In this document: positions 1 through 12,227 of the stretch, piece by piece | How positions within the stretch are numbered: position 1 is the stretch's first letter | How the letters are laid out: each line of letters starts with the position of its first letter | DNA from: Wolfiporia cocos | Taxonomy: Eukaryota; Basidiomycota; Agaricomycetes; Polyporales; Phaeolaceae | NCBI GenBank assembly: GCA_029448655.1 | Contig: JACCLO010000004.1 | Span: 2,170,001-2,234,000 of the forward strand | DNA length: 64,000 nt | Direction of reading: 5' to 3' | The notes under the pieces: model-generated | Database searches by the model: none | Seen by the model: only the letters and a program-made list of their open reading frames with translations | What the model was told of the DNA's origin: nothing | Program-made: the position numbers and the translations under genes

Positions 1-769
1 AAACGGCGGCGGCACATTGAATGGATCAGGAATAATAGAAATCAAATCAAACCATTGGTAACTGATTCCCTAAGTCCTGAGCGAACGCCTCGAGCACAGC
101 TCTTCGTCTAACTTCGTCTTGGCAGTAATCAATGTATTTTCTCGTATCTGCACATCGCCTAAATACATAGAGAGCTATAAGGTTTTCTACAACATTTTGA
201 GTGCCCTAAAATTTGAGTATGCACCCTACAAGCTAGACAAGTCGGAGACGAACCCTGAAACAGTGAGGATTGTCCTGGAATACTAGAAAATTATTTTACG
301 AGACCGATAGACCGTAGATCTAAGGTGGTGCGCAGAGGTTAGAGAGACAAGACATGGAAAAAGCTATAGGAAAGCAGTCGAGGTTGGGACAGACCTGTCT
401 ATGCTAGAGAGCCTAGAGAAATGTCGGATAGTACCTGTTTTTGACTAGATGAGCAGCCAGAGAGTGTCCGCAGGGCTTTTGCGACGTTTCAGATTGTGCG
501 CAAACCAGCGAAGGTTCAACGTTCACTGTGCGAGCACGATCGAGGTCGATCACGATCGGTCGAGCTGTGGCTAAACTACCTCGGATGGGCATAATGCCTC
601 TGCCTACCAGCTGGCTTTCCACGGTGCATTCTGTGTCATTTTGATGCGTGTTTGGTCGCGTCTCGGTGTTCTTACATGGTTCTAATGTCTATGGCACATT
701 TATTTTGCAGCACATCGGTTACTCCAGTGGACTCAAAATTATTTTTACATTCTAGAAAAGCAAATCATT
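1..769. other. Intergenic, no gene recognised
   Basis: I see no credible coding frame, tRNA or repeat here. Short frames on the minus strand lack splice structure or family resemblance. It is probably distal upstream sequence of the V-ATPase gene or the edge of an older repeat. Confidence 0.5.
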
Positions 770-925
770 TAGTGGTTCGAACCTAGTTCGAACCATGAAC
801 CGAACCTGCTGAACCAGTTCAGCAGGTTCAGTTCAGGTTCAGGTTCAGGCTCCCTGCAGTCGGTTCAGTTCTAGGTTCAGCCCCAGACCCCCCTGAACCT
901 GAACTGAACCGAACTTCGGCAACAC
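770..925. repeat. GGTTC-rich low-complexity palindromic repeat
   Basis: The stretch is built from GGTTC/GAACC words on both strands. It contains a perfect inverted repeat of 13-bp arms (802-814 and 817-829) around a 2-bp centre, followed by several GTTCAGGTTCAG units. It lies directly against the truncated L element that begins near 933. Confidence 0.7.
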
Positions 926-932
926 TACATAC

Positions 933-1303
933 AACGCATCGCACACAAACGTGACGTCTTCAACCCTCAGATCTCATGGGAGATCATTAACTCCACACCC
1001 ATTTCTGCAGCGAGTCCTTCTGCTACATAGTTCTACTTTTTCTCCTCGTTTTCCACCCCCTTTCCCAAGTATTTATTGAACAGCGTCGGCCTAACTCGGG
1101 GCCCGTATGATGCTAGTTCCACTCCTTCGGAGTACCTACGACCCCTTCCCTATTACCACGACTAGCCGACGTCCCACCGCTAACACCACCCTACTCCATT
1201 TTCCGATACTCATCACCTTCGAACATGGCTCTTGTTAGCTGCCGCACATGTACATAGGATACTGACTGCGGGATATTAGTGGTTGTCTCTCTCTCTCTCT
1301 CTC
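933..1303 (+). mobile_element. 5'-truncated copy of L element, 3' end with (TC)n tail
   Basis: This segment matches, in inverse orientation, the 3' end of L copy B (about 35372-35745). It starts abruptly within that sequence and ends in a run of TC dinucleotides at 1284-1303. Loss of the 5' part with a kept simple-repeat tail is typical of target-primed reverse transcription. I found no clear target-site duplication. Its tail ends about 145 bp before the V-ATPase start codon. Confidence 0.75.
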
Positions 1304-1446
1304 AGTGACGCACGCGCGCCAATGCGCTGTTATTTGTCCCAAACAAAGGACGCCACTGCATAGACATGAGCGTCTATAGAATCTCCCGAGTCCCCTCCAA
1401 GACTGTACCATCAGCAATCCCGTCCCGGATATTGTCGTCCCACAAG

Positions 1447-4400
1447 ATGGCCGACGACTATCCGTCTCAATTTCGTCAGTATCTATCTCATGCAAAAATG
1501 TCAGAGTCTGATGTTGCTCGCAGGCTCGGAGCAAATGAGCCTGGTACAGCTCATTGTACCAACAGAAGTTGCGCATGATACAATAGCAGAACTGGGAGAG
1601 CTTGGAGATGTTCAGTTTAAAGATGTATGTTCTCAGTATTGATATTCAGCTGACTCAGATAGATTCACATGCGCAGCTCAATCCAGACGTGAATCCGTTC
1701 CAACGCTCCTTCGTTGGAGAGATCCGCCGCGTGGACGAGATGGCGCGGCGCGTACGCTTTTTCAGCACACAGATTGAGAAAGAGAAGGACCCGGTCCCTG
1801 TGCGGCCGCTGTACGATTCGGCACCCCTTCTCACCGTCGGACCGCGTGCTGCGCAAACGATGGACGAATTGGACCTGAAACTCAAGGAGCACGAGGTCAG
1901 GCTGATCCAGATGAACGAAAGTTATCAGATGTTGTGTGAGCGCACGAAGGAGCTTGAGGAGGCCCGTCATGTCCTGCGGGAAACCGCTGTGTTCTTCGAG
2001 AGAGTGGGCGATATTCATTACGGCTCAAAGTGCTGGATTGACCATACCAACATAGGCGACAGGCTACCAGTCTGACGTCAGACAGTCTTTCGATGATAGC
2101 TCGGCGCCACTTTTGCAACACGACGACCGCGAGCAACAATACTCTAGCAGCGTTCAGTTCGATCTAGAGTGCGTAGACATTCTCCGCAGTAATCTAGATG
2201 CTCACATCTCTGCAGATTTGTTGCCGGAACCATCGAACGGTCACGGCTGCCGACGTTCGAGCGCGTCCTCTGGCGTGTGCTTCGCGGAAACTTGTACATG
2301 AATCACACGGACATCGCAGAGCCGTTCGTCGACCCCGCGACCGGCGAGGAGACGCGCAAGAACGTCTTCATCATCTTTGCACACGGTGACACGCTGCTCG
2401 CCAAGATCCGGAAGGTCGCAGAGTCGATGGGGGCTACACTCTACCCTATCGACGCCAACGCGGACAAGCGCGCAGAATCCATGCGCGAGGTCACCGCGCG
2501 CCTGGAGGACCTGCAGGTCGTCTTGTATAACACCGGTGCGAACCGGCGCGCGGAGCTGACTAAGATTGGCGAGAGCCTTGCGAGCTGGGTCGACGTCGTG
2601 CGCAAGGAGAAGCTCATCTATGAGACATTGAACCTGCTCAACTATGACGTACGGAGGAAGACGTTGATTGCTGAAGGATGGTGCCCTACGCGGGATATCC
2701 CGCAGATCCAGCTTGCTCTCAAGCACGCTACGGTAGGCTTGCGTACGCCTGGACCGATTTTCAAGCTCATAGAGTGACGTACCATAGGAGGAGTCTGGCA
2801 CCAACGTCCCTCCTATACTGCACGAGCTGCGGACTAACAAGACGCCGCCTACGTTCATTCGTACAAACAAGTTCACAGAGGGCTTCCAGACGATCATGGA
2901 TGCGTATGGTATTGCCACTTACCAGGAGGTGAACCCTGGCCTGTTTGCGGTCATTACGTTCCCCTTCTTGTTCGCAGTCATGTTCGGAGACATTGGGCAT
3001 GGCTTCATCGCCTTCCTGGCTGCGGTGATAATGATCCTTTTTGAGAGGAGGCTCGCGAAAGCCGACCTGGGGGAGGTGGGTGCATTTACGTGTGTGAAGA
3101 GCCCGTTCGTTGACCGTTCTCGTAGATCGTCGGGACGTTCTTCTTGTGAGTGCTACTGCTGCCATGTTCCTCTTGGAGTACTCATCGCTGCACAGTGGTC
3201 GATACATCATCTTGCTCATGGGTCTCTTCTCGATGTACACCGGATTCCTTTACAACGATATCTTCTCTAAGTCCTTGCACGTCTTCCACTCAGGCTGGTC
3301 CTGGCCCGAGGCGCACGGCAACGAGACGGTCGACGGTGTTTCTAATGGACACACGTACCCCATTGGTATCGACCCGGGATGGCATGGCGCAGACAACGCT
3401 CTTCTCTTCACCAACTCGTACAAGATGAAGATGTCCATTGTGCTCGGAGTTATACATGTGAGTCAATCGTTGTTTTACACCAATGCAAGACCCGTGCAAA
3501 CCGCTGGTGTTGCAGATGACGTTCGCCATATGTCTGCAAGTGCCCAATCACATCCTCTTCAAGCGAACTGTGGACATCTGGACGAACTTCGTTCCCCAGA
3601 TGTTGTTCATGCAGTCGATCTTCGGCTACCTGGTCATCTGCATCATCTACAAATGGACGGTCAACTGGGAGAACTCGCCCACGGCGCCCCCGTCTCTGCT
3701 GAACATGCTGATCAGCATGTTCCTATCTCCAGGGACGGTCGACCCCGACACGCAGCTGTACGCAGGACAAAGCACGATTCAGGTGATCTTGCTGCTGATC
3801 GCCTTCATCTGTGTTCCGTGGCTGCTTGTAACGAAGCCATACTTGGAGTGGAAGGAGATGAAGAAGATCCAGGGCCAAGGTTACATCGGATTAGGCACGG
3901 AAGACGTCCCGCGGCACACATCCGATGCGGAGCTGGAGGGAGAGGAGGAGGGTGACGGCCGGGCCATCGCGGAAGCGGCGGACGAGGAGCATGTGAGTCC
4001 AGCTGACCGATGCGTTGGAGCTGGCCCGACGCTAGTGCTCAATCCCGCTTTCGCAGGAACAACACGACTTCGGCGAGGTAGTTATCCACCAGGTCATCCA
4101 CACGATTGAATTCTGCCTGGGATGCATCTCGCACACCGCCTCGTATCTCCGTCTGTGGGCGCTCTCGCTGGCGCACGCGCAGCTGTCGGAGGTGCTGTGG
4201 AGCATGACCCTCGCGGGCGTGCTTGGCATGGAAGGGCTGTTTGGATATATCGCTATCGGACTGATGGGCGCGCTCTGGCTGACGCTGACCATCTGTATCC
4301 TGTGTATCATGGAGGTAGGTGCCGCGCGCCTCGGGGGCGCCTTTACCGCTTCGAATAGGAGCCCGCGGCTGATCGATGTCCGTCTAGGGGCTGTCCGCGT

Positions 4401-4569
4401 TCTTGCATGCGCTGCGTCTGCACTGGGTCGAAGCCAACAGCAAGCATTATCAGGCAGGGGGCTATGTGCGTGCGCTCATTTCCGGGCGACATGCCGGATA
4501 CACGTTGCTGACCGAGCTTCTCTGCAGCCGTTCGTGCCGCTGAGCTTTGCAAAGTTGGCGGACGAGTGA
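1447..4569 (+). CDS. VPH1: V-type proton ATPase subunit a (Vo sector, Vph1/Stv1 family)
   Basis: Subunit a of the membrane-embedded Vo sector forms the proton half-channels of the vacuolar ATPase. The model has twelve exons: 1447-1474, 1524-1624, 1677-2003, 2056-2168, 2216-2732, 2788-3075, 3126-3145, 3196-3457, 3516-3992, 4057-4314, 4388-4465 and 4528-4569. They join in frame to 836 codons plus stop, the usual family length. The N-terminal cytosolic half carries the NPFQRSF and [13 protein letters not shown] stretches. The C-terminal half has the conserved [16 protein letters not shown] and [17 protein letters not shown] segments; the arginine in the last corresponds to the essential channel arginine. 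The protein ends [10 protein letters not shown]. The start was chosen because [10 protein letters not shown] splices onto the conserved [16 protein letters not shown]. Exon 7 is only 20 bp. Whether it serves vacuole or Golgi cannot be told. Confidence 0.95.
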
Positions 4570-5310
4570 AGGGTCGGGTCTTACGCGGGCCCGGAGTATT
4601 CCTGGAGTGTAGGCTCTGCAGCAATGGAATGAGGTGTCAAATTGCCATCTGTTGGCTGGAAAGATTGCTGATTTCGCCCGATCGGTCGTGTCTGTGCGCG
4701 TCAACTCGCCGCGTCGCTCTCACGCTTGCAATGACAAATTTTCGGCTTGTCCGGCGGTGATATGAGCTGGTTCTCTGCCTGACAAGTACAGGATTGCATG
4801 GTCCAGGCTCGGATATCAGCAGATATTATGTGCCACAGCCAGGTCACCAATCGTCTACAAGGTGCAGATTCCAGCGTGCTTACGGCGGTCGCTGCCGCAC
4901 GTAGGCTTAGATGAAGTTGGCAGCACACGGAGAGTGCCCCAATGTCACAGCAGAGCGGTTCATCACCGGCGGCGATGAACTGACCCTCGTTCTGCAGAGC
5001 CACAGATACTGATAGATTCAGGATATGGGTTGGTGAAGGGATCCATTGCGGCGACCTCTGGAATTCTGCGAGAGTTCCGTCTTCTAAACCCGATCCCTGT
5101 GCGATGGGCGGTGCAATAGATCCGCCGTGCGGGGCGGCAATGGGTCGCTGGTCGTGGCGCCGGCGTGTGGGGGAGGTTGCTACCCCGCATGCAGCCCTGC
5201 CATCAATCACACTCGCGACGAGGTGGTCCTCGCCGCTCCTCGCCACAGCCTAGTGCCCGTGCTCCTCACGTGCGCACGGCGCTCAATTTTTCAGAGTCCG
5301 ATCGCGTCCA
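4570..5310. other. Intergenic between V-ATPase a and eEF3
   Basis: The stretch holds the 3' flank of the V-ATPase gene and the distal upstream region of eEF3. I see no coding frame with splice support and no repeat. Confidence 0.6.
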
Positions 5311-5605
5311 ATATAAGCATCGTCGCCTGAGTAAACTCTCCCCTCACTCTCCGCTCCTCTTTCTTTTGTCATAGAGGTGAGCCTGCTCCCGCCGCTCGAC
5401 GTGTCCGCCGGCGCATGCTGATCCTCTGCTCCTTCCAGGCTCCGGCCAGGATAGAATAGAGTGTTCTTTGTCCTTGACGGTCTCTTCGCGTCCTCGCGCA
5501 TTTTTACGCATACAGAACATCTCATCGTTAGAGGTGTGTGTGCCGAAAACCTCCCCGCACGCGCCTGCACGTCTAATCAGCTCATTGGTGATGCAGATTA
5601 ACGAA
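5311..5605 (+). promoter_or_regulatory. eEF3 core promoter and 5' UTR with probable intron
   Basis: A TATA-like ATATAAGC lies at 5311-5318. It is followed by a pyrimidine-rich tract (5339-5370) typical of strongly expressed fungal translation genes. A GTGAGC donor at 5377 and an acceptor ATGCAG ending at 5596 would remove a 220-bp intron and leave the start codon 9 nt downstream. The intron is inferred from splice signals only. Confidence 0.5.
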
Positions 5606-8600
5606 ATGCCCGCTGTTACCGCTACGTCCCCTGCTACTCCCGCCCCTGCTTCCCTCAAGGCCGCTGTCTTGCCCGTGGACGGCCAGTTCGACGTCACCGG
5701 TCTCTTCGTCGCCGACAAAGCGACCCGCGAGTCTGCCGCAGCGACGTTCGCTGCTCTCGCCCAAAAGGATGGCCCCAAGGCCCTCCAGTCCGTCGGCTTC
5801 ACCGACGCTGCTGTCAAGGCGCTTCAGGACAAGAAGTCGCCCGCGGCGCGTGAGGGCGCTGCCAAAGCGGTTGCCACCCTCGCCAAGTCTGACGCTGTGA
5901 AGGCGCTTGAGCCCCTTTTCATCGAGTCTGGACTTTACGCTGCTCTCCTCGAATGTTTCGCCGACAAGATGCCCGCTGCGCGGACAGCTGCCGTTGAGGC
6001 TGTGCGGGAGTACGTCGCACACATGAACCCATGGGGCACCGGTCTCGTCCTCCCCGCCCTCCTTCACGAAATCAAGACGGCCGGCAAGTGGCAGGTCAAG
6101 ACCGGCGCGCTGACGATCCTCAACCAGCTCGTTGTATCTGCTCCTCTCCAGACTGCCCGCCTCTCGCCCGAGATTGTCCCCGTTCTCTCGGAGGCGATCT
6201 GGGACACCAAGGCCGACGTGAAGAAGGCTGCTCGCGATTCGCTCGAAAAGACCACTGCTCTGATCTCCAACAAGGACATTGAACGCTTTATTCCCGCACT
6301 AATTAAGGCTCTGATTAATCCCGTCGAGGAGGTCCCCAACACCATCAACCTCCTCTCGGCCACCACATTCGTTTCAGAGGTCGACTCCCCTACACTTTCG
6401 CTCATGGTCCCCTTGCTGTCGCGTGGTCTGAACGAGAAGCTCACTGCGACCAAGCGTAAAGTTGCCGTGTAAGTCTAGATTGCTTTGCTCTCAAACATTG
6501 AGTATTGATGTGGCCTTACAGCATTGTCGACAACATGGCGAAGCTCGTCGACTCTGCTGTTACCGTCCGTCCCTTCATCCCCAAGCTGCTCCCTGGCCTT
6601 CTCAAGGTCGAGACCACTATCGGTGACCCTGAGGCCCGCAGCGTTGTCGCACGCGCTATTGCCACCCTTCGCCAGGTCGGTGAGGTTCCCACCGGCGACG
6701 GTTCTGACCTCCCCCCTATCAAGAAGGCGGACGAGAAGCAACTCGCGCACGCGCTCATTGGCATTTACAAGAAGGCCGGTGCGGAGCCTGTCCCGTCGGT
6801 TGCATCTGTCGAGACGATCTACATCGCCAACCTTGCCGCTAACATGGTCAATGTTAAGAACTTCGATCTCTCTGAGTGGCAGTCGCTCGCCCCCTACCTC
6901 GCGTTGATTACCTCCTCGCCTGACCCCATCTCCATTGTCAACGAGTGGGTTGTCAAGTCTGCATCGCAGGAGGACGACGAGGGTGACGTCCCCGATGACG
7001 AGGAAGAGGGTGAGGACCTGTGCAACTGCCAGTTCTCGCTCGCGTACGGTGCCAAGATCCTGCTCAACACTGCCACCCTCCGTCTCAAGCGTGGCCACCG
7101 CTACGGTCTCTGCGGTCGCAACGGTACCGGAAAGTCCACCCTCATGCGTGCCATCACGAACGGCCAGGTTGAGGGCTTCCCGTCGCCTGACGAGGTCCGC
7201 ACCTTCTACGTCGAGCACGACATCGACGGTAGCGAGGCCGACACCGCTGTCCTCGACTTCATTTTGGCCGACAAGCGTATTGAGGGCACCAAGGAGGAGG
7301 TCGTCGAGACCCTCGCCTCCGTCGGCTTCAGCGACGAGCGCCAGAAGCAGGCTATCGGCAGCCTTTCTGGTGGTTGGAAGATGAAGCTCGCGCTCGCCCG
7401 TGCCATGCTGTTCAAGGCTGACATTCTGCTTCTCGATGAGCCGACTAACCACTTGGATGTCGTCAACGTTGCGTGGTTGGAGAACTACCTCACCAGCCTC
7501 ACGACTTGCACGTCGATCATTGTCTCGCACGACTCCGGCTTCTTGAACAACACCATCACCGACGTCCTCCACCTCAACCGCTTCAAGCTCCGCCGCTACA
7601 GGGGTAACCTTGAGGAGTTCATGAAGCAGGTGCCCGAGGCGCGCTCGTACTACACGCTCGAGGCGCAGGAGGACTACCAGTTCAAGCTGCCCGACCCCCC
7701 GCTCCTTGAGGGTGTCAAGACCAAGGAGAAGTCGCTGCTCAAGATGCGCAAGGTCGGCTTCCAGTACCCCACGCAGGCCGTGCAGCAGCTGTACGACATC
7801 ACACTCCAAGTCTCGCTTTCGTCGCGTGTCGCCGTCCTCGGTCCCAACGGTTCCGGAAAGTCCACGCTCGTCAAGCTGCTCATTGGTGACCTCGAGCCCA
7901 ACAAGGGCGGTGAGATCTGGAAGCACCCGAACTTGGTCATCGGTTACGTCGCGCAGCACGCGTTCCACCACATCGATAACCACCTCGACAAGACCCCGCT
8001 CGAGTACATGCTCTGGCGTTACCAGACCGGTGAGGACTTGGAGGAGATGATGAAGGCGAACCGCCAGATCACCGAGGAGGAGGAGCAGAAGATGAAGGAC
8101 GGAGGTGTCGTCGTCGTCGAGGGCCAGAAGCGCCTCATCGATGAGATCGTCGGCCGCAAGAAGCTCAAGCAGTCGTACGAGTACGAGGTGTCGTTCAAGG
8201 GTCTCAGCTCGTCGGAGAACATCTGGCTGCCGCGTGACGACCTCATCAAGCGTGGCTTCGAGAAGAAGGTCCTGGAGGTCGACACCCGCGAGGCGCAGCG
8301 CCTTGGTCTCCTCCGCCCCCTCGTCCGTCGCGAGATTGAGAAGCACTTCGCTGACTTCGGTCTCGAGGCCGAGTTCGTCTCCCACAACTCGATGAGGGGT
8401 CTCTCTGGTGGTCAGAAGGTCAAGGTCGTCCTTGGTGCCGCGACATGGCGTCGCCCCCACGTCATCTGCTTGGATGAGCCGACGAGTACGTCCACTGCTC
8501 TTACTGAATTGCGTTCATTGCTGACATCACTCCGCAGACTACCTCGACCGTGAGTCGCTCGCTGCGCTCATCAAGGCCCTCAAGGAGTTCGAGGGTGGTG

Positions 8601-8890
8601 TGCTCGTCATCACGCACAACCGCGACTTCTCCGAGTCTCTCTGCAAGGAGGTCTGGGCCATGCGCGACGGCCACCTCGAGGCGTCGGGCCACAACTGGGT
8701 CGAGGGCCAGGGCTCTGGACCACGCATCGACAAGAAGGACGGCGAGGACGAGGACCAGTACGATGCTATGGGCAACAAGATTGATAACAAGAAGGCGAAG
8801 AAGATCACTTCGTCGGAGGCGCGGAAGCTCAAGAAGGAGCGCATGGCGCGGAAAAAGCGCGGTGAGGAGATTACTGACGACGAGCTCTAA
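5606..8890 (+). CDS. YEF3: Translation elongation factor 3 (eEF3, ABC-F-like ATPase)
   Basis: eEF3 is the fungus-specific ribosomal ATPase that helps release E-site tRNA and complete translocation. Three exons (5606-6468, 6522-8485, 8538-8890) join in frame to 1059 aa, close to the ~1044 aa of yeast eEF3. N-terminal HEAT-type alpha repeats fill about residues 20-320. The first ABC cassette has Walker [10 protein letters not shown] near residue 484, LSGGW near 568 and [11 protein letters not shown]. The second has GPNGSGKST near 727, a long chromodomain-like insertion (around [17 protein letters not shown]) and LSGGQK near 914. Its Walker B, LDEPTNYLD, is reconstituted across the last intron. 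The C-terminus is lysine-rich, as in the family. ATG 5606 (MPAVTATS) is preferred over 5591 because the latter falls in a probable 5' UTR intron. Codon use is strongly C-ending, fitting high expression. Confidence 0.97.
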
Positions 8891-9342
8891 GCACGTCGTT
8901 CGCCCCGTTTGTATTCCCCTTGTGTTCGCATAGCTGTGTGTTCGCTCCGGACGTCTCCTGGTCATTTATCGCTACCATGTCTTGTACTCTGTACCCTAGC
9001 ATTAATTTTATCTCTGTTTGTGCAAATGCTGCTAGGCTGAGAATGCTCGGAACTTGAGAAGTTGCATCGCAGGCTCCGCTCGTCGCACTGCTGCGTCCGC
9101 CAACTAAACCATCTAGAGCCCGCTGCGCTTCGTGCCGACTATTGCAATATCCCTGCCCGTTTGCTGCGGCTCTTGGCCACACCGCCATGCGGCGTCCAAG
9201 CGATTTCACTTCTACTATAAGAGCGCACTGGGGGTTGAGCAATTTGTGTTTCATCCCACGCAGCTCGTTCTAGCCGCCGACTCTGAATCGGAGTGACCGT
9301 TGTGGCTAAGCACCCGGGTCTGACCTCAACGATTGCATAACG
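8891..9342. other. eEF3 3' flank and upstream region of the M50B-like gene
   Basis: No gene is seen. A TATA-like ACTATAAGAG lies near 9213-9222, about 120 bp upstream of the next start codon. Confidence 0.5.
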
Positions 9343-10878
9343 ATGCCGTATGTGTACGAGCAGACATCCCAATTCGCGGCGCGGAGCGTAGCCAGCGACC
9401 TCACGCCTAGTGCAACCCAGCGGACAACGTTGATCGTTGCCGCATGCTACATTCTCGTCATTGCGATTCTATGGTGAGCGAACCGAGGTGCTGCATGATG
9501 TAGTGTGAGCTGATTGATGTTGCGTTGCCCGCAGGCATACACCATATCTCTGCAATATCAGTGAGTGCTATAGCGTTATGCATTCCCGGACGTCTAAGCT
9601 CAGGGTCTTGCGCGACAGTCTATCCATTCAAGTGAGTGCCACAATCACCGAGCGCGGCGCATGTATGAGTGTTCAATCTGCCCCCTTGTTGTCAGACTAC
9701 TGACCGTTGGCTTCCATGAGGTGCTTTCCCTGCACTTTCCCGTGTGAATATAAATGATTGAATGTCCGCGACAGATGAGCCATGCCATCATGGGCGGTGC
9801 GCAACGCTATCGTTATCCCCTCAGGAATCAGGAATAAGTGCTAAGCGATCAGTGCTGTGTAGTACTAACATGTGCGCATATACACTCTATTGAACTTGAT
9901 CGTGAGTGCCTATTTCATTCGGTTCCAGCGTGATGAGTTAACTGGCCATCAGCGGACGAGGGCGGCGCGACGAAGATGTCCGGCGGGATAGCCTGGCTCA
10001 CCCTGCCCGCGGGGTACCTCGGCTCCTGCTTCATCGGCGCCGCCCTCATCGCGTGCGGATTCGATACCAATGCGAGCAAGGTTGCGTCGCTGGTCATGGC
10101 GTTCTTCTTCCTCTTCACGCTCTGGTGGGCGCGCAAGAACCTGTTGTGAGTGCTGCTTTGAGGCGATACCGGTTTTGTGCCAGGCTCACTGTGCCACCGG
10201 TTGTGGCGGCGATGCGTCCAGAACGTGGCTGTTGATCGTTGGTGTGTCGGGCTTGGTGGTGCTGTTCTGGTTCGTCGACGGCGGCGCTGCTCTCCGCTAT
10301 TTCGTAAGCTCAGGTTTACAGTGGAGTGCTGCACGCAGAGTCCAACGCCTCCCGTTTGACTTAGATTCTCTTCATCGGCGTCATGTCATGCATGTATGCT
10401 CTTTGGGACATCGTAGGTCGGTATATTCGTCCTAATCCATATTTTCCAATCTGACCGTTCCCCCACTTGCAAGATGACACGATCGACCGCAAGATCAACA
10501 GCTCTGACGCCTCGCAGTTCGCACTCATCTGTGGCTGCTTCCCATCTCAAGGTAACAATGACGTCCTCCTCGAAACACTTCATCTGACCCTTCGCCACAG
10601 TATGGGGAGTGATCTGGCTGGTCATCGCCTTCTGCTTCTTTGCTGCCGGAATACTCATAGGCATCGCGGCATTCAAGGTGCGTGTTGCTCTTTCCCGAAA
10701 TCTCGTTTCGTCACGGCACGCTGATGCTCCGATTATCCAGGAATCCGCCGCACAACAAGCAGAGGACTCCAAGCACTTCCTTCCCGTACCAGGCTCCAAT
10801 GCGGCGTCGCACCTTGCTGTCTCTCCGCTTACCCTTGCTCTGTCGACGTTATCTGCGCTATTCCTTGTGCGGTGGTAG
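9343..10878 (+). CDS. M50B-like membrane metallopeptidase family protein
   Basis: This is a polytopic membrane protein resembling fungal peptidase M50B-like proteins; substrate and location are unknown. Twelve exons (9343-9473, 9535-9560, 9619-9631, 9696-9720, 9775-9796, 9863-9901, 9953-10145, 10222-10303, 10365-10416, 10474-10551, 10601-10677, 10741-10878) join to 291 aa. An N-terminal hydrophobic segment (TTLIVAACYILVIAILW) is followed by GFHEMSHA. This HExxH zinc motif (HEMSH) is split between exons 4 and 5. ELDPDEGGATKMSGG comes next, then four to five membrane helices and a tail ending ALFLVRW. The DDTIDRKINSSDAS segment is typical of the family. Exons 2-6 are only 13-39 bp, so most automatic models will miss the catalytic region. 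Every junction keeps frame, which supports the model strongly. Proteolytic activity is inferred from the motif only. Confidence 0.87.
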
Positions 10879-11536
10879 GTATGAGTGGGACTAAGCTGTC
10901 CTCAGAGAAGTGTGCATTATCGTATATTCTTGGTGTCAAATGGACCGTGAAATCGTGTATCTACGGACGATCTTGCTTCAATTATGCATAGTGTACATCC
11001 TCAACAGGCACCAATATAACAATGCCTATTCCCTGGATACGTGCAGAGATGAGCAGGTGACAGGATGACTCGCGGCTGCATGGACCACGAGTTCCTGAAA
11101 CCCCAATGCGCCGAGAGCATGTTCATGCGCGTGTAGGGTACATCGCTCTGGCACGCACCCGGGCATGCACGCGAATAGTCCCAGGTTGAAACGTTGACTA
11201 GCAATCGCATGTTGAGCTATTGGTGGATGATAATAACCCTCTCAGACGCAAACACCGCTGTCTTAAGCTTGTTCGTGTCTTGTTCGTGATGCCGGTGCTT
11301 CCAAGTTTCGGTAAACACTATAATAAAAGTACATCAGTCGTACATCCTGTGCGGAGCACAATACTACATTGACTCGCTGACAGACATATGGCAGGCATCA
11401 GACTGCAAAGAGACGTAATGATATGCCGGGGCGCAATGCAACACAATGGAATCTGGTCCACAAATAAAGGCGTGTCTGTGACGGCCGTACACCCAGCCAA
11501 TTCCTATCACCGTTCAGGATTTTCTCCATTCCTCCA
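10879..11536. other. Intergenic between two convergent genes
   Basis: This 3'-to-3' intergenic region shows no coding frame with family resemblance and no obvious repeat. Confidence 0.6.
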
Positions 11537-11890
11537 TTACCCCAATAGTGAGGCGAATGCGCCTACCACTGTACCAAACGCCGTAGCGGTCGCAGTCCAC
11601 AGCCAAGGTATAGCGCCGCCCATCGCCACAGATTGGCACACCGCGAACAGCGACCCTGCCGCAACGTTCCCCATACAGGCCTGAATACCAGCGGCGATTG
11701 ATCCTGGTTGAACATTGATCGGAGTGACTTCCGGTGAACTACAATCGCGGACGATCTGCTTACGATACCCACCTGCAACTGGGCCGGCGGCGCTGAATCC
11801 GACTACGACGAGCGCAAGAGGAGCGACCACGGGAAAAGTGAAGGCAGCTAGGACGGCTCCTCCTGCGGCAAGAACTACCCACATCACCAT
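11537..11890 (-). CDS. Small IFI6/IFI27 (ISG12-like) family membrane protein
   Basis: Two exons on the minus strand (11890-11773 and 11703-11537) with a 69-bp intron give a 94-aa protein. The protein is almost wholly small and hydrophobic. It carries the glycine/alanine-rich signature GSIAAGIQACMGNVAAGSLF followed by AVCQSVAMGG, characteristic of the interferon-alpha-inducible 6-16/ISG12 family, which is expanded in many basidiomycetes. Read without splicing, the frame stays open but inserts a charged, cysteine-bearing stretch into the middle of the conserved block, so the spliced form is preferred. Animal members localise to mitochondria or ER and promote apoptosis; the fungal role is not known and none is claimed here. 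Confidence 0.75.
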   Translation of the reverse strand: MVMWVVLAAGGAVLAAFTFPVVAPLALVVVGFSAAGPVAGGYRKQIVRDCSSPEVTPINVQPGSIAAGIQACMGNVAAGSLFAVCQSVAMGGAIPWLWTATATAFGTVVGAFASLLG

Positions 11891-12227
11891 CTCAGGTGGA
11901 AAGGAAGTATATGCTGTGAGGTGTTGGATGAGGACTGTAGAGCCTATGTGGATTGGGTCGTCAAGAGGCTGTGGGAGAGAGAAGGGGACAACACAAGCTT
12001 TGATGATGTCTGAGAAGGTAGCTATTTATCAGCTGGCAATACGTAAGAATTTCTTACTCGCTCGCGACTCCATCGACGCGTGTCTATAAGTACAGTAGAA
12101 AAAAATGGAATGGTGGCCTCAAGGGCCCAACGAGCGCTAGTCGCTATATTGCTACAATCCACACGTATCAGGCTCTACTTACTCAAACGAAGGCAAGTGT
12201 AATTGGGCGCGTAATTGAACACGAAAC
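11891..12227. other. Intergenic upstream of the IFI6-like gene
   Basis: This holds the upstream region of the minus-strand IFI6-like gene and the 3' flank of the Pop7-like gene. Nothing else is recognised. Confidence 0.5.

Noticed and set aside
1284..1303. Ordinary TC microsatellite
   Set aside because: The same tail occurs at the equivalent end of L copies A and B, so it is the 3' tail of a mobile element.
6475..8460. 661-codon open frame on the minus strand
   Set aside because: It lies exactly opposite eEF3 exon 2 and is open only because of the strong C/G-ending codon bias of eEF3. Its product is a low-complexity leucine/valine/arginine mix with no family look.
11704..11772. Unspliced 117-codon reading of the IFI6-like gene
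   Set aside because: The extra residues are charged and break the glycine-rich signature; consensus GTGGGT..CAG signals remove them in frame.
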